This document shows, piece after piece, positions 21,697 to 32,829 of a stretch of DNA of 64,000 bases. Position numbers and translations under genes: made by a program. How positions within the stretch are numbered: the stretch's first letter is position 1; the number at the start of each line of letters is the position of its first letter. The notes under the pieces were generated by a model. It was not told where the DNA came from and ran no database searches. It saw only the letters and a list, made by a program, of their open reading frames with translations. The stretch comes from Massospora cicadina (taxonomy: Eukaryota; Entomophthoromycota; Entomophthoromycetes; Entomophthorales; Entomophthoraceae). The stretch spans positions 1-64,000 of the forward strand of contig JAKSZP010004223.1 in NCBI GenBank assembly GCA_022478985.1. The letters are read 5' to 3'.

Positions 21697-22400
21697 TCCT
21701 ATTTATAAAGAAGAAAAATGGAGGTCATCAGGTAGTTATGGACTACCATAAGCTGAACAACCTCACCAAGAAGGACAGCTACCCTATCCCCTTCATTGAT
21801 GACTCTCTGTCTCAGCTCTCTGGGTTTAAATTCTTCTCTGCCATGGACTTGGCTAGTGGGTATTGGCAGATGGACCTTTCTCCACGGGATCAGGAGAAAG
21901 CGCCCTTATCTTCAGCAAGGGTTTGTTTCAACCCACCTGGCTACCTCAGGGGTTGTGTAATGCGCCTGCTACTTTTCAGCGGGCTATGGATCACATTCTC
22001 CAGGACCTTAAGCTGAGCTGTGTGATTGTCTATCATGATGACATCACAGTCTTCTCAAAAATGTTTAATGAGCATCTCACGCACCTATAGGAGGTGTATC
22101 AATGTTTGCAGGCATCCAACATCAATCTAAAACACTCCAAGTGCACTTCCTTCCAGAAGAAGCTGGACTTTCTTGGGCACGCCATCTCTCTATATTGGAT
22201 TCAACAACTTTAGGATACAGTTGAAGCAATATCAAAGATACTCATGCCTAAAACTCTTCATGACATACAAGTCTTCTTGGGCATGGTGGGGTACTACCAT
22301 CGATTTATCTCAAAATTTGCCCAACTCAACGAGCCCATTGTCCGCCTCCTGGCGAATAACACCCCTTCTATTGGGGTGCTGAACAAAAGGCTTTATTTGA
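21697..22400 (+). pseudogene. R1 reverse transcriptase, second part
   Basis: This continues the RT interrupted at 15045: FLFIKKKNGGHQVVMDYHKL, YPIPFIDDSLSQLSGF, FSAMDLASGYWQM, then LPQGLCNAPATFQRAMDHIL (21941-22000, read across a frame change). The catalytic box YHDD lies near 22030-22041 (VIVYHDDITVFSK), with His in the variable position and both Asp kept. LDFLGHAIS and FLGMVGYYHRFI follow. Confidence 0.9.
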
Positions 22401-22920
22401 GACTTAAAGGAGCTATTTCAAAAAAAGGCCAATACTCCGCCACCCTGACTATGGCAAGCTCTTCATGTTATTCATAAATGCCTTTGATTACGCCATTGGA
22501 GATTTATTGACTCAATTTGATAAGTAGGGGGTTGATCATCCTATGTCTCATTTTAGTAAAATGCTTTAGAAGGCTGAGTGCAATTACAGTGTCACTGAGA
22601 AGAAGTGCTTGGCTGTCCTGCTCGGTGTTAAACACTACCTCCCTTTCCTATATGGGATGGCATAAAAATGATTAATGACCACGCTTCATTAAAGTGGTTA
22701 CAAAATATGAAAATTCACACTGGGCGGTTGGCTCACTGGGCTCTTAAGCTCCATCATTATAATATGACCATTAAGCATCGAGAAGGGACACACCATATGA
22801 ATGTTGGTGGGTTAACGCGTCTGCCTGTCCTCCACCTTGACAATAGTGAAGCTGAGATGTTGCATGGCCTCCTAATGACTCCTGTAGTGTGGGCTGATGA
22901 AGATGAACCAGTACAGAAAC
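22400..22920 (+). pseudogene. R1 RNase H relic
   Basis: The text shows FMLFINAFDYAIGDLLTQFD (first Asp changed to Asn), HPMSHFSKML, AECNYSVTEKKCLAVLLGV, NDHASLKWLQNMKIHTGRLA, and HHMNVGGLTRLPVL (normally NVDGLSRLP). The segment 22668-22931 is open. The rest has stops. Confidence 0.85.
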
Positions 22921-22929
22921 TGCTATCAT

Positions 22930-24055
22930 GACATTCCTGCAACACAAAAGTGGAGAACAGGAAGTTATGTAAGAAAATAGGAGTGAATTGGTTGCCCTAG
23001 CTCAGACCATCAGAGCGAGTACCTGTGATTTTGGAGTACCATACCCTTCTAGGGCATAGCAGAGTATGAAAAACCTATTAATGGGTTAAATAGCGATATT
23101 ACTAGGAGGGCATCATGGAGACAATAACTGAAGTCCAGTATTCATGTTTTACCTGAAAGAAACAATCCAGTTATAAGACTATGTATCTGTACTAACCCAT
23201 TACGCCTCAAAAACCCTTTCACACCTTAAGTTTAGATGTGGTAGGCCCTCTACCTCAGACCACTGGTGGAAATCGTTATATCTTGGTCATAATTGATCAT
23301 TTTACCAAATGGATTGAGTCTGTGGCTCTTCCTGATAAACTGTCAAAGCCACGGCCACGTTCCTCCATCAATATATATTTTCCCACCATGGTTGTCCCCA
23401 GGCCCTGCTCAGTGATAATGGGAAAAATTTTACCTCCCAAGTAGTAAAGATCCTCGCTACCTCTATGGGCACACAACAACTCTTTGCTGCACCTAACAAC
23501 CCCTTGACAAATGGTACTGTGGAAAGAGCCAATGAGACACTGGTCTATTTTTATGCAAAATGGCCACTTCTGACCCTCTTCACTGGGATCTTTTTCTACC
23601 CAGTGTTCTCATAGCTTACCATATCAGCTATCACCAGATATATAAGATGTTGCCATTCCAAGTATTGTATGGGTGAGAACCCAGGGTTCCAGATTTACTA
23701 GCAAAATATATCTTCACTGATAAGACTGATCCTGAGCAAGCTATGAAGAAGTTAGCCCAGCACATTATTCAGTTGCAATCAGAAGCGATGACTATCTTGG
23801 CAAAGATGGTCCAAAGAGGGTCAAGCAACTAATAAACTCCAGCCTTCTCTACCTACCTTCCAAGTGTCAGACTTGGTGCTATACTACCATAATCTAATCA
23901 CTCCCTGAAGCGAGAAGCTCTGGTTTATCTGGGAAGCCCTATTGTCATTACCTATAAGTGAAGGGACGAGTGCTTAATAAAATCCCTGGCTAACGGAGTT
24001 AACATTAACCATGTCCATGGCTGATCCTTGCGCCCATATCTTCCCATAACACTCT
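22930..24055 (+). pseudogene. R1 integrase relic
   Basis: After an H2C2 relic (23035-23160) the core begins SLDVVGPLPQTTGGNRYIL (23230-23290), then IDHFTKWIESVALP. Bases 23415-23440 give SDNGKNFTS read across a frame change, and 23485-23530 give PNNPLTNGTVERANET with the catalytic Glu. The C-terminal part runs to about 23960. The same order and wording occur in R2 (26316-26561, minus strand). A purine run GAAAGTGGG (24056-24064) serves as the polypurine tract. Confidence 0.85.
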
Positions 24056-24067
24056 GAAAGTGGGTAA

Positions 24068-24761
24068 TGTCAGAGAAATGCAAGTCCATGATTGTGAAAA
24101 TAGTGTTTTGGATGAGGATTATTGTAAAATTGGCCAAAAGACTCTGGACAATTTGCGGTGGAATCCTTTAAATCTGGGCAATAATTCAATAAATATTAGT
24201 AAAACTTTTCCAAATGGTTTGAGTTTAGGTAGCCAGAATATTCTGACTCCTTGGTGGAATCAAGGAAGCTCTTCTTTGGTCCCTCCCCGCCTTACCACCA
24301 ATATCAACTAAGTTACTTCGCGGATACCAGGCTGTTTTAAAGGTTGGAAGGGATCTCAAAAAGTGCAGATATTTTCTCACATGGTGATTGGCTCAAATTT
24401 ATTAAATCATTACCTCATGGGCTTGTCTCACCCACTCTTGACCCTCCATCAGCCTTTCCAATAAAGCGAGGTGAGATTCAAGGGCTTCAATAGGTCAAAT
24501 GACCATATTTCTTTATTTGGCTTGAAAATAATAATGATTTGATGCGTACACCTTCAATTCCAGAGTGAGTTTATTACTAAGCCGTAACATTATATGAGGT
24601 TTCTTTTTTCTTATCCCTGCAGCACTTATTAAACGAAAAATACTTTCAGCTTTTTAGTTTTTAGTTTCTCTTCAGATTTATTAATTAAGTGGTTTAAATC
24701 CCTATTTGCTGGATTTTAGGCTTTAACGCACCAGCGAGTCTATACTTAACTAAATCCAACA
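24068..24761 (+). repeat. R1 3' LTR
   Basis: This 694-bp LTR runs from TGTCAGAG to CCAACA and is followed by GCCCA. It is the intact partner of the split 5' LTR. It supplies the empty site for R1a (24150 region) and for the 137-bp SINE (24650 region). Its first 90 bases also resemble the start of the R2 LTRs. Confidence 0.92.
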
Positions 24762-24766
24762 GCCCA

Positions 24767-25010
24767 CAAGGTGTTGGAGCAATGTGTCAAGTTCCAATAT
24801 TTCTAGTGAGAATTTTCAGGAAAGTGATGATCATAGAAAACTACGCAGTTGTCTTTGATTAATGGGGTAATACACGATTGTATTGCTTCCAGCTTGGAGG
24901 GAAAAATGTAATGTCCTTCCTTGAGCACAAATTTTCCTAAGAACTGTGCTTAGTCCTTGAAAAAATCGTATTATGAAGGCTTTGCTTGCAGGCCCGCCTT
25001 TTGTAGGGTG
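24767..25010 (-). pseudogene. R0 reverse transcriptase fragment stranded between R1 and R2
   Basis: On the minus strand this 244-bp strip reads LQKAGLQAKPS at its right end and NQRQLRSFL in the middle, and it ends LQHLVG at the left. These match R2a at 36840-37080 (LHKAGLFVKPSKC, KQLRSFLGT, LHPLTGK). Joined to 43874 on one side and 5522 on the other it restores the connection between RT and RNase H of R0. Its 25006-25010 end (GGGTG) is the R2 target duplication. Confidence 0.88.
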
Positions 25011-25692
25011 TGTTGGATTTTTGTCTGGGAAAAGTCTTGCTGATGCTTTTTTACCTCAAATACAGCAATATAATTTAAAGGCTTTTCTCACCATTTATTT
25101 AAAAATAACATAAACTAATAAATACTAAAAAGGTTTAGTTTTATAGATTTTACATTAGGCGCCACATGGGGATAAAAAAGTGAGCTCACTTAATAAGTCA
25201 ATAGTAATATTTAAAATGTCAAGGCTCGAAGTTCAGATAGCTTAGTAAAGTCTGAATTAGGTAATATGAGCTGTCAACATATCAGATCTCTAGAACTCAC
25301 CTTATTTGGGAAGAATGGCTAATTGAGAGTTGGGAGAAGGAAGGACTAGTCCATTAGGTAATTATTTTATTAATTTGACCCAATTATTGGGATAAAAATT
25401 TTTTTCTATTTGGCTGAAGATCCTCTGCCCCTATAAAAGGGGCCAGTTTAAGCGGTGTAACCTGTAATAAACTAGAAGAGGCCTGGGGAGGAGCCCCAAT
25501 GAACTCCGGAAAATTGGCCAAAAGCTTGGTGCAATCTGACCGCCCAAACTCAATCTGTTTGCCCAATCATTACCAGAAGAGTTACCCCAATTTGCAAATC
25601 CCCAGAAATTGACCAGGGTCTTTTGGCCAATATTTGTATTATTTTCCTCTAAACCACTCTTATCAATACATAAGACTTGTAATTGTCTGACA
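25011..25692 (-). repeat. R2 3' LTR
   Basis: This 682-bp LTR starts on the minus strand with TGTCAGACAATTAC at 25692 and ends at 25011. It aligns throughout with 43190-43868 (shared plus-strand blocks: ggcgccacatggggg, aataagtcaatagtaatatt, ggggccagttt and ctcaat-tgtttgc). A purine run on the minus strand (GAAGGGAG, 25695-25702) precedes it. Confidence 0.92.
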
Positions 25693-25699
25693 TTACTCC

Positions 25700-26870
25700 C
25701 TTCAAGTTTGGTGGGGAGAGAATAAGGGCGTAAAAACTGGCCATGTATTCAGTTGATGGTGACTCTGGAAGTGAGGGATTTGATAGAGTACTCATCCCCT
25801 CGCTTGTATGTGACTAAAAATGGCCCTTCCCAGATAGAACCGATCTTTTCACTTCTAGGAGTGATGCAGTTGTGTAATACAATACCAAATCAAATCTTTG
25901 AAAGTAAGAGAGAGGGACATAGAGCTCATTAGCTGCTCCACCTTCTTTTGTGACCGTCTTGGCCAAGTTAGTCAAAGCCTCCACTTGTAGTTGGATGATT
26001 TGTTGGGACAACTTTTATATGGCTTTCTTCGGGTCTGTTCTGTCAGTGAAAATATATTTTGCTAGTAGAGCTGGTACCCCAGGTCCTCAGAGATACAACA
26101 CATGGAAAGAGGACATCTTTAGGATGCAAGGGTAACTAATTTCATAAGTCATGAGGGCACTGGGTAAGTAAAGATCCCAGTGGAGAGGGTCTGAATTGGT
26201 CATTTTGTGGAGTATTGAGACCAGGGTTCCAATAACTCTTTCTACAGACCATTTATGGATGGGTTATAAGGGGCTGAGAAGAGTTGTTGCGCTCTCATGG
26301 AGGTGGCAAGAAGCTTCACCACTCAAGAGGTAAAATTTTCCCATTATCAAATAGGAGGACATGGGGGCACTCATGCCGGGTGATGATGTATTCTGTGTAT
26401 AAAGTGGCCGTGGCTTTAGCAGTCTGAGAGGGGAGAGCTACAGCTTCAACCCATTTGGTGAAATGACCAATAACAATTAAGATATAGCAGTTGCCACCTG
26501 TGGTCTGATGGAGAGGACCTACCGCATCCAAACTTATGGTGTGAAAGGGTTGTTGAGGCATCGTAGGTTGATGTTGATATCAGGCCTTGAAGCTGGATTG
26601 TTTTTACAGATCAGACATGCTTAAGACTATTGTTATGGTTTCAAAGATGCCCTCCATGTAGTACCGCTCTTTTACCCACTCATAGGTTTTATGTACTCCT
26701 ACATGCCTCTTGATAGTGTGAGACTCCAAGATGACAAGTACTTGCTCTGATGGCCAGAGATAGGGCAACCAATTTACTCCTACTTTCTTATATAACTTCC
26801 CATTTTCCACCTTGGTGTTGTAGTAGTGTTGAGCTAGTATTTTTGTACTGATTCATCTTCATCATCCCAT
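25700..26870 (-). pseudogene. R2 integrase relic
   Basis: The minus-strand segment 26561-26316 reads HTISLDAVGPLHQTTGGNCY, IGHFTKWVEAVALP, TEYIITRHECPHVLLFDNG. The first Asp and the FDNG Asp are visible. Upstream, 26810-26604 carries the H2C2 part (LYKKVGVNWLPYLW, HVGVHKTYEWVKERYY). The C-terminal region 25700-26230 is broken. The wording matches R1 closely. Confidence 0.85.
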
Positions 26871-26879
26871 GCTTCCAGA

Positions 26880-27560
26880 GTCATGAGGAGATCATGTAGC
26901 CTCTCAGCTTCACTATTGTCTAAGTGATGAATAGGTGTCGTGTTAGTCCATCTACATTCTTGTGGCGCGTTCCTGCCCAATGCTCAATAGTCCTATCATA
27001 AATCTGGAGCTTCAGAGTCCAGCGAGCCAACTGCTCCATGGGGTCCTTCATATTCCACAAACACTTTAGAGAGGCATGGTCTGTGGCCGCTTTGAGGGGA
27101 GTTTCATATAGGAATGAGTGGTAGTGTTTGATAGCGAGAAGGACAGCTAAGCACTCCTTTTCCGTGAAGCTATATTATGCTCAGCTTTTGGTAGCGCTTT
27201 GCTAAAGCAAGACACAGAATGATAGACTCCATGCTCATCCAACTGAGCTAATATAGCTCTAACAGCATAGTCAGTGGCATCTGTGAACAACATGAAGGCT
27301 TGCTGTAATCATGGTGGCGGAGTATCAGTATTTTTTGCAATAGCTCCTTCAGAGTCTCAAATGCGACCTTTTGTTCAGCACCCCAATGAAAGGGGTGCTA
27401 TTAGCCAGGAGGCGGACAAGGGGCTCGCTGAGCTGGGCAAAAATTGGGATAAATCGATGTATTACCCCATCAAGCCCAAGAATACCTGGATGTCTCAAAG
27501 GGTTTTGGGTGCAGGCATCTTGGATATTTCTTCGATTTTATCTTGTAGTGGTTGTATTCC
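26880..27560 (-). pseudogene. R2 RNase H relic
   Basis: Reverse-strand text includes FMLFTDATDYAVRAILAQLD (about 27290-27235), the FSKALPKAE block (about 27215-27180), ECLAVLLAIKHYHSFLYE (about 27155-27105), DHASLKCLWNMKDPMEQLARW (about 27080-27015) and NVDGLTRHL (about 26960). Stops and frame changes interrupt it. It corresponds to R1 22400-22900. Confidence 0.8.
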
Positions 27561-27952
27561 ATATTGTGAGATGGAGCGACCCAGAAAATCCGGCTTCTTC
27601 TAGAAGAATGTGCATCTGGAGGACTTTAGTTTGATGTTAGATGCCCACAAGCGTTGAAACATCTCCTTTAGATGGCGAGGTATTCATTGAAAGTCTTGAA
27701 GAAAACTGTGATGTCATTAAGATAGACAATCACACAGCTCAGTTTGAGATCCTGGAGAATGTGATCCATCTCCCGTTGGAAAGTGGCGGGCACGTTACAC
27801 AACCCTTGTGGTAGTTGGGTAGGTTGGAAGAGACCCTCACTGCAAATTAAGAGCACATTACTTCTGGTCACGTGGAGTAAGGTCCATTTGCTAATATTCA
27901 CTAGCCAAGTCCATAGCAGAGAAGAATTTAGACCCAGAGAGTTGGGCCAGAG
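27560..27952 (-). pseudogene. R2 reverse transcriptase, C-terminal part
   Basis: From the R2a junction downward the minus strand reads ALAQLSGSKFFSAMDLAS, SEGLFQPTQLPQGLCNVPATF, and CVIVYLNDITVFFKTF. The catalytic box is YLND for YLDD. The piece joins 40331 across R2a: the joined text is the normal block YPIPCIDEALAQLSGSKFF. An open frame that seems to start at 27982 runs in from R2a and is an artefact of the junction. Confidence 0.9.
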
Positions 27953-28858
27953 TGTAAGTCCAGGGGAACGTCCCCTGTGCATAGATCAGTCGCTCTTCCC
28001 ATTTGTGAGCAAAAAGGAGCCAAAGAGGGCGGCTGTACCCCTTGTCACCCAGGGCGACCTCACCCACGTGGTAGATGACACTGGGTAACAGCCTTCCCTC
28101 TTCAGATCCCTCCCCTGGTACCTTCGCTCACCTCACCCAAACGCATTAGCTGGATTAAGGAAATCTGTGCCAAGATTGCTGAATTGAAGTCGATTGGTCT
28201 GAAACCAGTGGAAAATAAGCCCAACTATTGGAATTCACATAGTCAAAAAGGGGCAAAGATTGGATTAGTGGCTGGAATCCCCAACGGTTTTAATTTGGCC
28301 AGCAGTGTGATCATCAAAATTAACCCCTCTCAAAATCATTGGGGATGATCCCCATCATGCAGCTCCCATCTGGAAAATTGTGAGTTGTGGCTGACGCAGC
28401 ATCTTTGGCCAAACAAACAGTCCAGCAACTGGGCACGGGTGGGTTGGGAATCCTGAACCTGTTCCCAACCAATTGGGACTGCCCCTATGTGGGGTGGCCT
28501 TGGGGAATTCCTGTTGCTTGTTGGGCCAGATGCTGTCAAGTCTCGGTTTGGGCGTTCAAGGTCAAACCAACAGCAACTCAGACTGCCACCAAATCCTTCG
28601 ATGTCAGTTCCCATTTAGCTTATCCGCCCCCATTATCAAATATTTGCCAGTTAGGTCAAACTTGAGGGACCCAATCCCGGCTTGTTTCCTCATCAATCAA
28701 CCACTATTTAATCAGTTTCATCTCACTGAGAAAATTGTTGGTCAATTTTTCTTTCTTTATCTTCCATTAAAAACCTTTCCCTAAATTTAGTTGTATATGT
28801 TGAAAACTAAACTGCCCTTTCCACTGGCATTCACACGCCCCTCAGGGTTAATGGTTAT
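27953..28858 (+). repeat. R2a 5' LTR, left fragment
   Basis: It begins TGTAAGTCCAGGGGAACG and follows 39212 onward almost base for base (gcatagatcagtcgctcttc, cacccagggcgacc, ggtcaaacttgagggaccca). It is broken at 28858 by R2b, whose duplication is GTTAT (28854-28858). Open frames inside (28387-28665, 28473-28784 and reverse) are LTR sequence repeated in the 3' copy and not genes. Confidence 0.93.
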
Positions 28859-29274
28859 TGTTGGCGCTACAGTTCTCTTGACTGGCGCCAGGGTTTGAGG
28901 TGGCTCAAAGCTGGAAAATTGGAAGTGAGCACCAAAGAGGAAATGGAAAAATCAAGGTTAGTTTACCAAATTTTTTATTAATTCAAAATGCTTCAATATT
29001 TTTAGGGTGCATGGGGACTCGATGCCTTTGGGATCTTCGGAGCCTCATCCAATCAGGATCTTTAGTAACCTTCTGGAAAGGCCTCCTCGAGGGCATCCTC
29101 AATGGATATCATTGCTCACCTGACTGAGAAGGTGGAAAGCCCGCTCCACGTGACTTAGTACTAGGTAAGGTTGATCCAGAAAAAGTTTTATCTTGGCTGG
29201 AATTGATGACTGACTTGGTACAGCTGGATTCAGAAGATGGGAATTTGAGACAATTTTTATCTCAAATCCTGACA
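28859..29274 (-). repeat. R2b 3' LTR
   Basis: This 416-bp LTR is a close copy of 34844-35256 (shared actggcgccaggg, ggggactcgatgcctttggg, gaaggtggaaagcccgctcc). On the minus strand it starts TGTCAGGATTTGAG at 29274 after the tract GAAGGGGGCCT. By eye roughly nine in ten bases agree with the other copy, and many differences are transitions. Confidence 0.93.
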
Positions 29275-30335
29275 AGGCCCCCTTCAAGATCCTGTCAGAG
29301 GGGGAAGTACGGCTAGAGGAACCAACCATGCACTCAGTTTACAACAGTCCCTTGCTTGGTATCAGCAATGGAGTATTCAGACTTCACCTTGTGTATCACT
29401 TTGTAGGTCCCAGACCACAGTACGTCGAGCTTGTTCTGTCAGCCTCCAGGTCAATGATGATAAAAGAGAATGAGGTCACCTAGTTGAAATTCTGGTAATA
29501 AGGGTCATCCAATATTTGATTCGATGTCTCTCTTCCAGTGGTGATAACAATGCCTTGAGTGGCTTGGGCTTGGAGCTGGACAATTTCATCAGCAAGGGCC
29601 CTCATATTTAAATAATGGTGGTAGCTTACTCGGTATGCAAGCAGGGCGCTGGGCAAATAATGGTTCCAGCGGCCAGGATCTGAGGCAGCCAACTTTTGCA
29701 GGATGGAGATGAGAGTTCTGTTAGCCCTTTCTACTGCCCCATTAGTAGAAGGGTGGTAGGGAGCAGCGAAACTCTGGGTGGTTCCAAATAGTGAAGTTAG
29801 CTCCTGTACTACCTGGGAGGTGAAGTTCAAACCATTGTCCGAGAGCAAGGTCTGGGGGCACCCATGCTGGGTGAAAATGGAGCGAACAAGGAACAAGGCG
29901 GTAGCCTTAGCCGTGGCTGCAGGAACTGAGATCGCCTCGACCCACTTAGTCAGATGGTCTATGGCAAGAATAATATACTTGTGACCATGTAGACCAGTGG
30001 GGAGGGGACCCACCATGTTGATACTGATGACATTGAAGGGCTTGGTTGGCGCAACGATGGAGTGCTGATAGTGAGGGTTGGCCCAGTCTTGAGATTGGCA
30101 GGTCATGCAGGCTTCCAGAACCTCTTGGATGGTTTTGACCATTTGGTCCCAGTAGCAGCGTGACTTCAGCCACTCATAGGTCTTCTTGACTGCACCATGC
30201 CCAACAGTAGTGTGGCCTTCCAGGATGACGTCAGTATGAGAGGAGGGTCAGATGTAGGGAAGCCACTTCTTGTTGACTCTCTTGTAGAGTAACCCATCCT
30301 TGATCTGAGTGTCTTGAGTCATCCGGCGGAGTTCA
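29275..30335 (-). pseudogene. R2b integrase, nearly intact core
   Basis: The open segment 30142-29480 (220 codons) contains the end of the H2C2 motif (CMTCQSQ), SINMVGPLPTGLHGHKYI, IDHLTKWVEAISVP, LLSDNGLNFTSQ (Asp) and PYHPSTNGAVERANRT (Glu). The first catalytic Asp (normally SIDMVGP) reads Asn. The segment continues through RVSYHHYLNMRA to a C-terminal domain that runs in other frames to about 29290. The H2 part is in another frame at about 30220-30150. The core aligns with R1b residue for residue over long stretches. Confidence 0.92.
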
Positions 30336-30429
30336 GCTTGGACCTGGGGGATTCCAGCTCCCAACGTTCAGGCTGCCCTATTAAGTCATAGAGCCGATCC
30401 TCCTCTGGTGTCAGGACTGCTAATACCGG

Positions 30430-31900
30430 CATCCTGGAGAGTCCATCAGCGTTCTAGTGAATAGCACCGGCGCAATGGACGATGGTGAAGTCATAGCTTT
30501 GAAGTTGTAGAGTGGTCAGCCATCCATCCGGGTCTTTCATTTGCTGCAGCCATCAAAGGGAAGCATAGTCAGTTCTGATAGTAAAATGGGTGCCATAGAG
30601 GTAGGGCCAAAAATGCTTGATGGCTAAAAGAATGTCTAGGCATTCCCTCTCGGTGATGCTGTAGTTTCGCTCAGCCTTGCTTAGGGTCTTGCTAAAATAA
30701 GCTATGTGATGGTCGACCTGGTTCTCATCAAGCTGAGCCAGGATAGCCCCCACAGCGACGTCGGTAGCATCTGTGAACAGCAAGAGGGGCTTGTCAAAAT
30801 GGGGATGAACTAGAACAGGTTTAGTACATAAAGCCATACGTAGGGCGTTGAAGGCCTGTTCCTGCTCAGGTTGCCATTCGAATGGAACATTTTTTTGTAA
30901 GAGGTAGAACAATGGCTTGGCAAGGACAGCAAACTGAGGGATGAACTGATGGTAATAGCCCACCATACCTAGGAAGACTTGAATATCTTGTAGGCTCTGG
31001 GGGCGTGACATCTTCTCTATAGCATTGACCTTATTGGGGATAGGTTGAATGCCACGCTTGGAGACCTTATGGCCTAGAAACTCTAGCTCAGGCTGGAAGA
31101 AGGAGCACTTCGAGAGCTTTAGCTTGATGGAGGCCTTCTGGAAACGCTTAAAGACTTCCTTAAGGTGGTTGACATGTCCATTAAAAGTTCGCGAAAAAAC
31201 GGTGATGTCGCCCAGGTAAACCAGGACACAAGAGAGCTTCAGGTCCCCAAGGATCCCATCCATGGTGCGCTGGAACGTGGCTGGGGCGTTGCAGAGGCCT
31301 TGGGGCATCCTGGTAGGCTCGAACAGCCCTTTGTGGGCGATTAGAGCATACTTGGCTCAGTCTTCAGGAGCGAGCTTAACCTGCCAATACCCGCTGGTGA
31401 GGTCCATGGCTGAGAAGTACTGGGAACCTGCAAGCAGGCGGAGCTAGTCATCGATATGGGGCAGAGGATAGCTGTCCTTCTTGGTGATGAAGTTGAGTTG
31501 TTGATAGTCCATCACTACCCACTGCTTGCCATCCTTCTTTCAGACCAGCAACAGCAGGGAGGACCAAGGGCTACGCGAGGGAACCAAGAGCCCCGCGTCA
31601 AGTAACTGTTTGAGTTCTACCATGACCTGGGCCTCTTCAACCTTGCTCTTGCGGTAAGGCTGGGACCGAAATGGGGGGGCATCCCCCAGTTTCTACATGG
31701 TGGAGGACTCCGTTCATCCTTCCAAAATTGTAGGTCGAAGTGGAGAAGAGATCCAAGTATTCCCCCAGGAGCTCCTGAACCTTAAGTCTCTGTTTGTCAG
31801 AGAGGTTCTTTCCTATGTTAGAGTTGACCAAATTAGCCGAGGATGGCGACTCCAAGTCAAGGTCCCTCAATTTCCCAAAAGCTTTGGACGTCAGCAACAG
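30430..31900 (-). pseudogene. R2b reverse transcriptase and RNase H
   Basis: RT starts near 31850 (LSDKQRLKVQELLGEYLDLFS), then RFQPYRKSKVEEAQV, LVPSRSPWSSLLLLV and the VMDYQQLNFI block (about 31640-31490). The open segment 31308-30553 reads MPQGLCNAPATFQRTMDGIL, catalytic box YLGD at 31218-31207 (VLVYLGDITVFS), ELEFLGHKVSKRGI, FLGMVGYYHQFI, and then RNase H: LLLFTDATDVAVGAILAQLD, AYFSKTLSKAERNYSITE, RTDYASL. The first Asp of YLDD is Gly, which would abolish polymerase activity. The rest of RNase H continues in another frame to about 30430. Confidence 0.93.
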
Positions 31901-32760
31901 CCCCCATCAGTAACAGGTGAACATAAGTGGCAGGCTGGTTAGGTCCTATAACTTTTGGTTTGTTAGTCAGGTTGGCTAGCAACACTGATATTGACCCAGT
32001 GTATGCTGGATCAAGGATTCTGGGGCAGGTCAGCACTTCCTTGGGAGATGGGTTATCCAGACCTCGGACCTCCAGTAGATACCCTGAGGGAATGTTGACG
32101 TGAACCCGTGTGTCAACAATGACCTGGGATTTTGGGGGCACAGTAGTGGTCTGGGGCAAGTAAATCGGCATCCCCTCAGATCCATCCACAGCAGGAGGGG
32201 GCAGCCGGACTCAAGAGCCCTGGACGTGGTACTCAAGCCAATTGATTTGTCCTTTGGTCTCCAGTAGGCAGGCTCAGGCCTTGACATCCACCCTAGAGTC
32301 ATGGGCAGTTTCAAAAACCAGAGGGACTCGGTGTCCTAGAAGGGAGAGGAAACCACCGGTGTAGTGGATAACAGCCAAATAGTCTTGAAGAAACTGGGTT
32401 CTGAGGAGTAGATCGTAGCTAATGTTGTTCAAAGCAATGGCGGTGGTATCTAAAGCAAACTTCCTGAACCGAATCAGTAGAGAGGAATAGGCCCCTATAG
32501 ATTGGGTGCACTGAGGGCCAGCCGTGCCATACTCCATGTAGTTCGCATCTCAGGGGCAACCTTAATGCGTTTCATCAGCTTGGAAGAGATAACGTTCATG
32601 GGTGAGCCACTGTCGATTATGGCGTAAACTGGAATCTTGTGGACCCAGATGGCGACTTGGGTGACCAAACTTCCAAACTGAGACGGCAACGTAAGGAACA
32701 TAGGAGAATCATCAGAAGAAGAGTAAGCAGTATCAATGTCTTTATTGTCATTAGATACTG
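31900..32760 (-). pseudogene. R2b aspartic protease and linker
   Basis: 32701-32495 reads FGSLVTQVAIWVHKIPVYA, then IIDSGSPMNVISSKLMKRIK (active site DSGS, a tolerated variant). After a frame change, 32537-32274 continues MEYGTAGPQCTQSIGAYSSL and ISYDLLLRTQFLQDY. The linker (32189-31857) reads YLPQTTTVPPKSQVIVDTRV, VNIPSGYLLEVRGL and SVLLANLTNKPKVI. Order and wording follow R1b 17466-18380. Confidence 0.92.
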
Positions 32761-32829
32761 CAGCTACTTCTTTGAAGTTAGCAGCTTCTGGTTTGTGCGT
32801 AGGGGTTAATGGAGGCTGGACAGGGGTGT

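Larger units (their letters stand above)
5528..24761 (+). mobile_element. R1: Ty3/gypsy element with two nested insertions
   Basis: R1 starts with TGTCAGA (5528) and ends CCAACA (24761). It is flanked by the 5-bp duplication GCCCA (5523-5527 and 24762-24766). Removing R1a and R1b leaves about 6.7 kb in the order LTR, primer site, gag, protease, reverse transcriptase, RNase H, integrase, polypurine tract, LTR. R1 and R2 are the same family by LTR and protein. R1 is inserted antiparallel into the pol gene of R0. Its protease motif is altered (ETRS for DTGS) and all domains carry stops, so it is dead. Confidence 0.9.

Noticed and set aside
27668..27982. 104-codon minus-strand ORF as a fused gene
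   Set aside because: Its first codons come from the R2a LTR and the rest from R2 RT; the fusion is made by the insertion junction.
28336..28665. ORFs on both strands in the 28.3-28.8 kb region
   Set aside because: The sequence is R2a LTR, repeated at 39550-40000 with different frame lengths.
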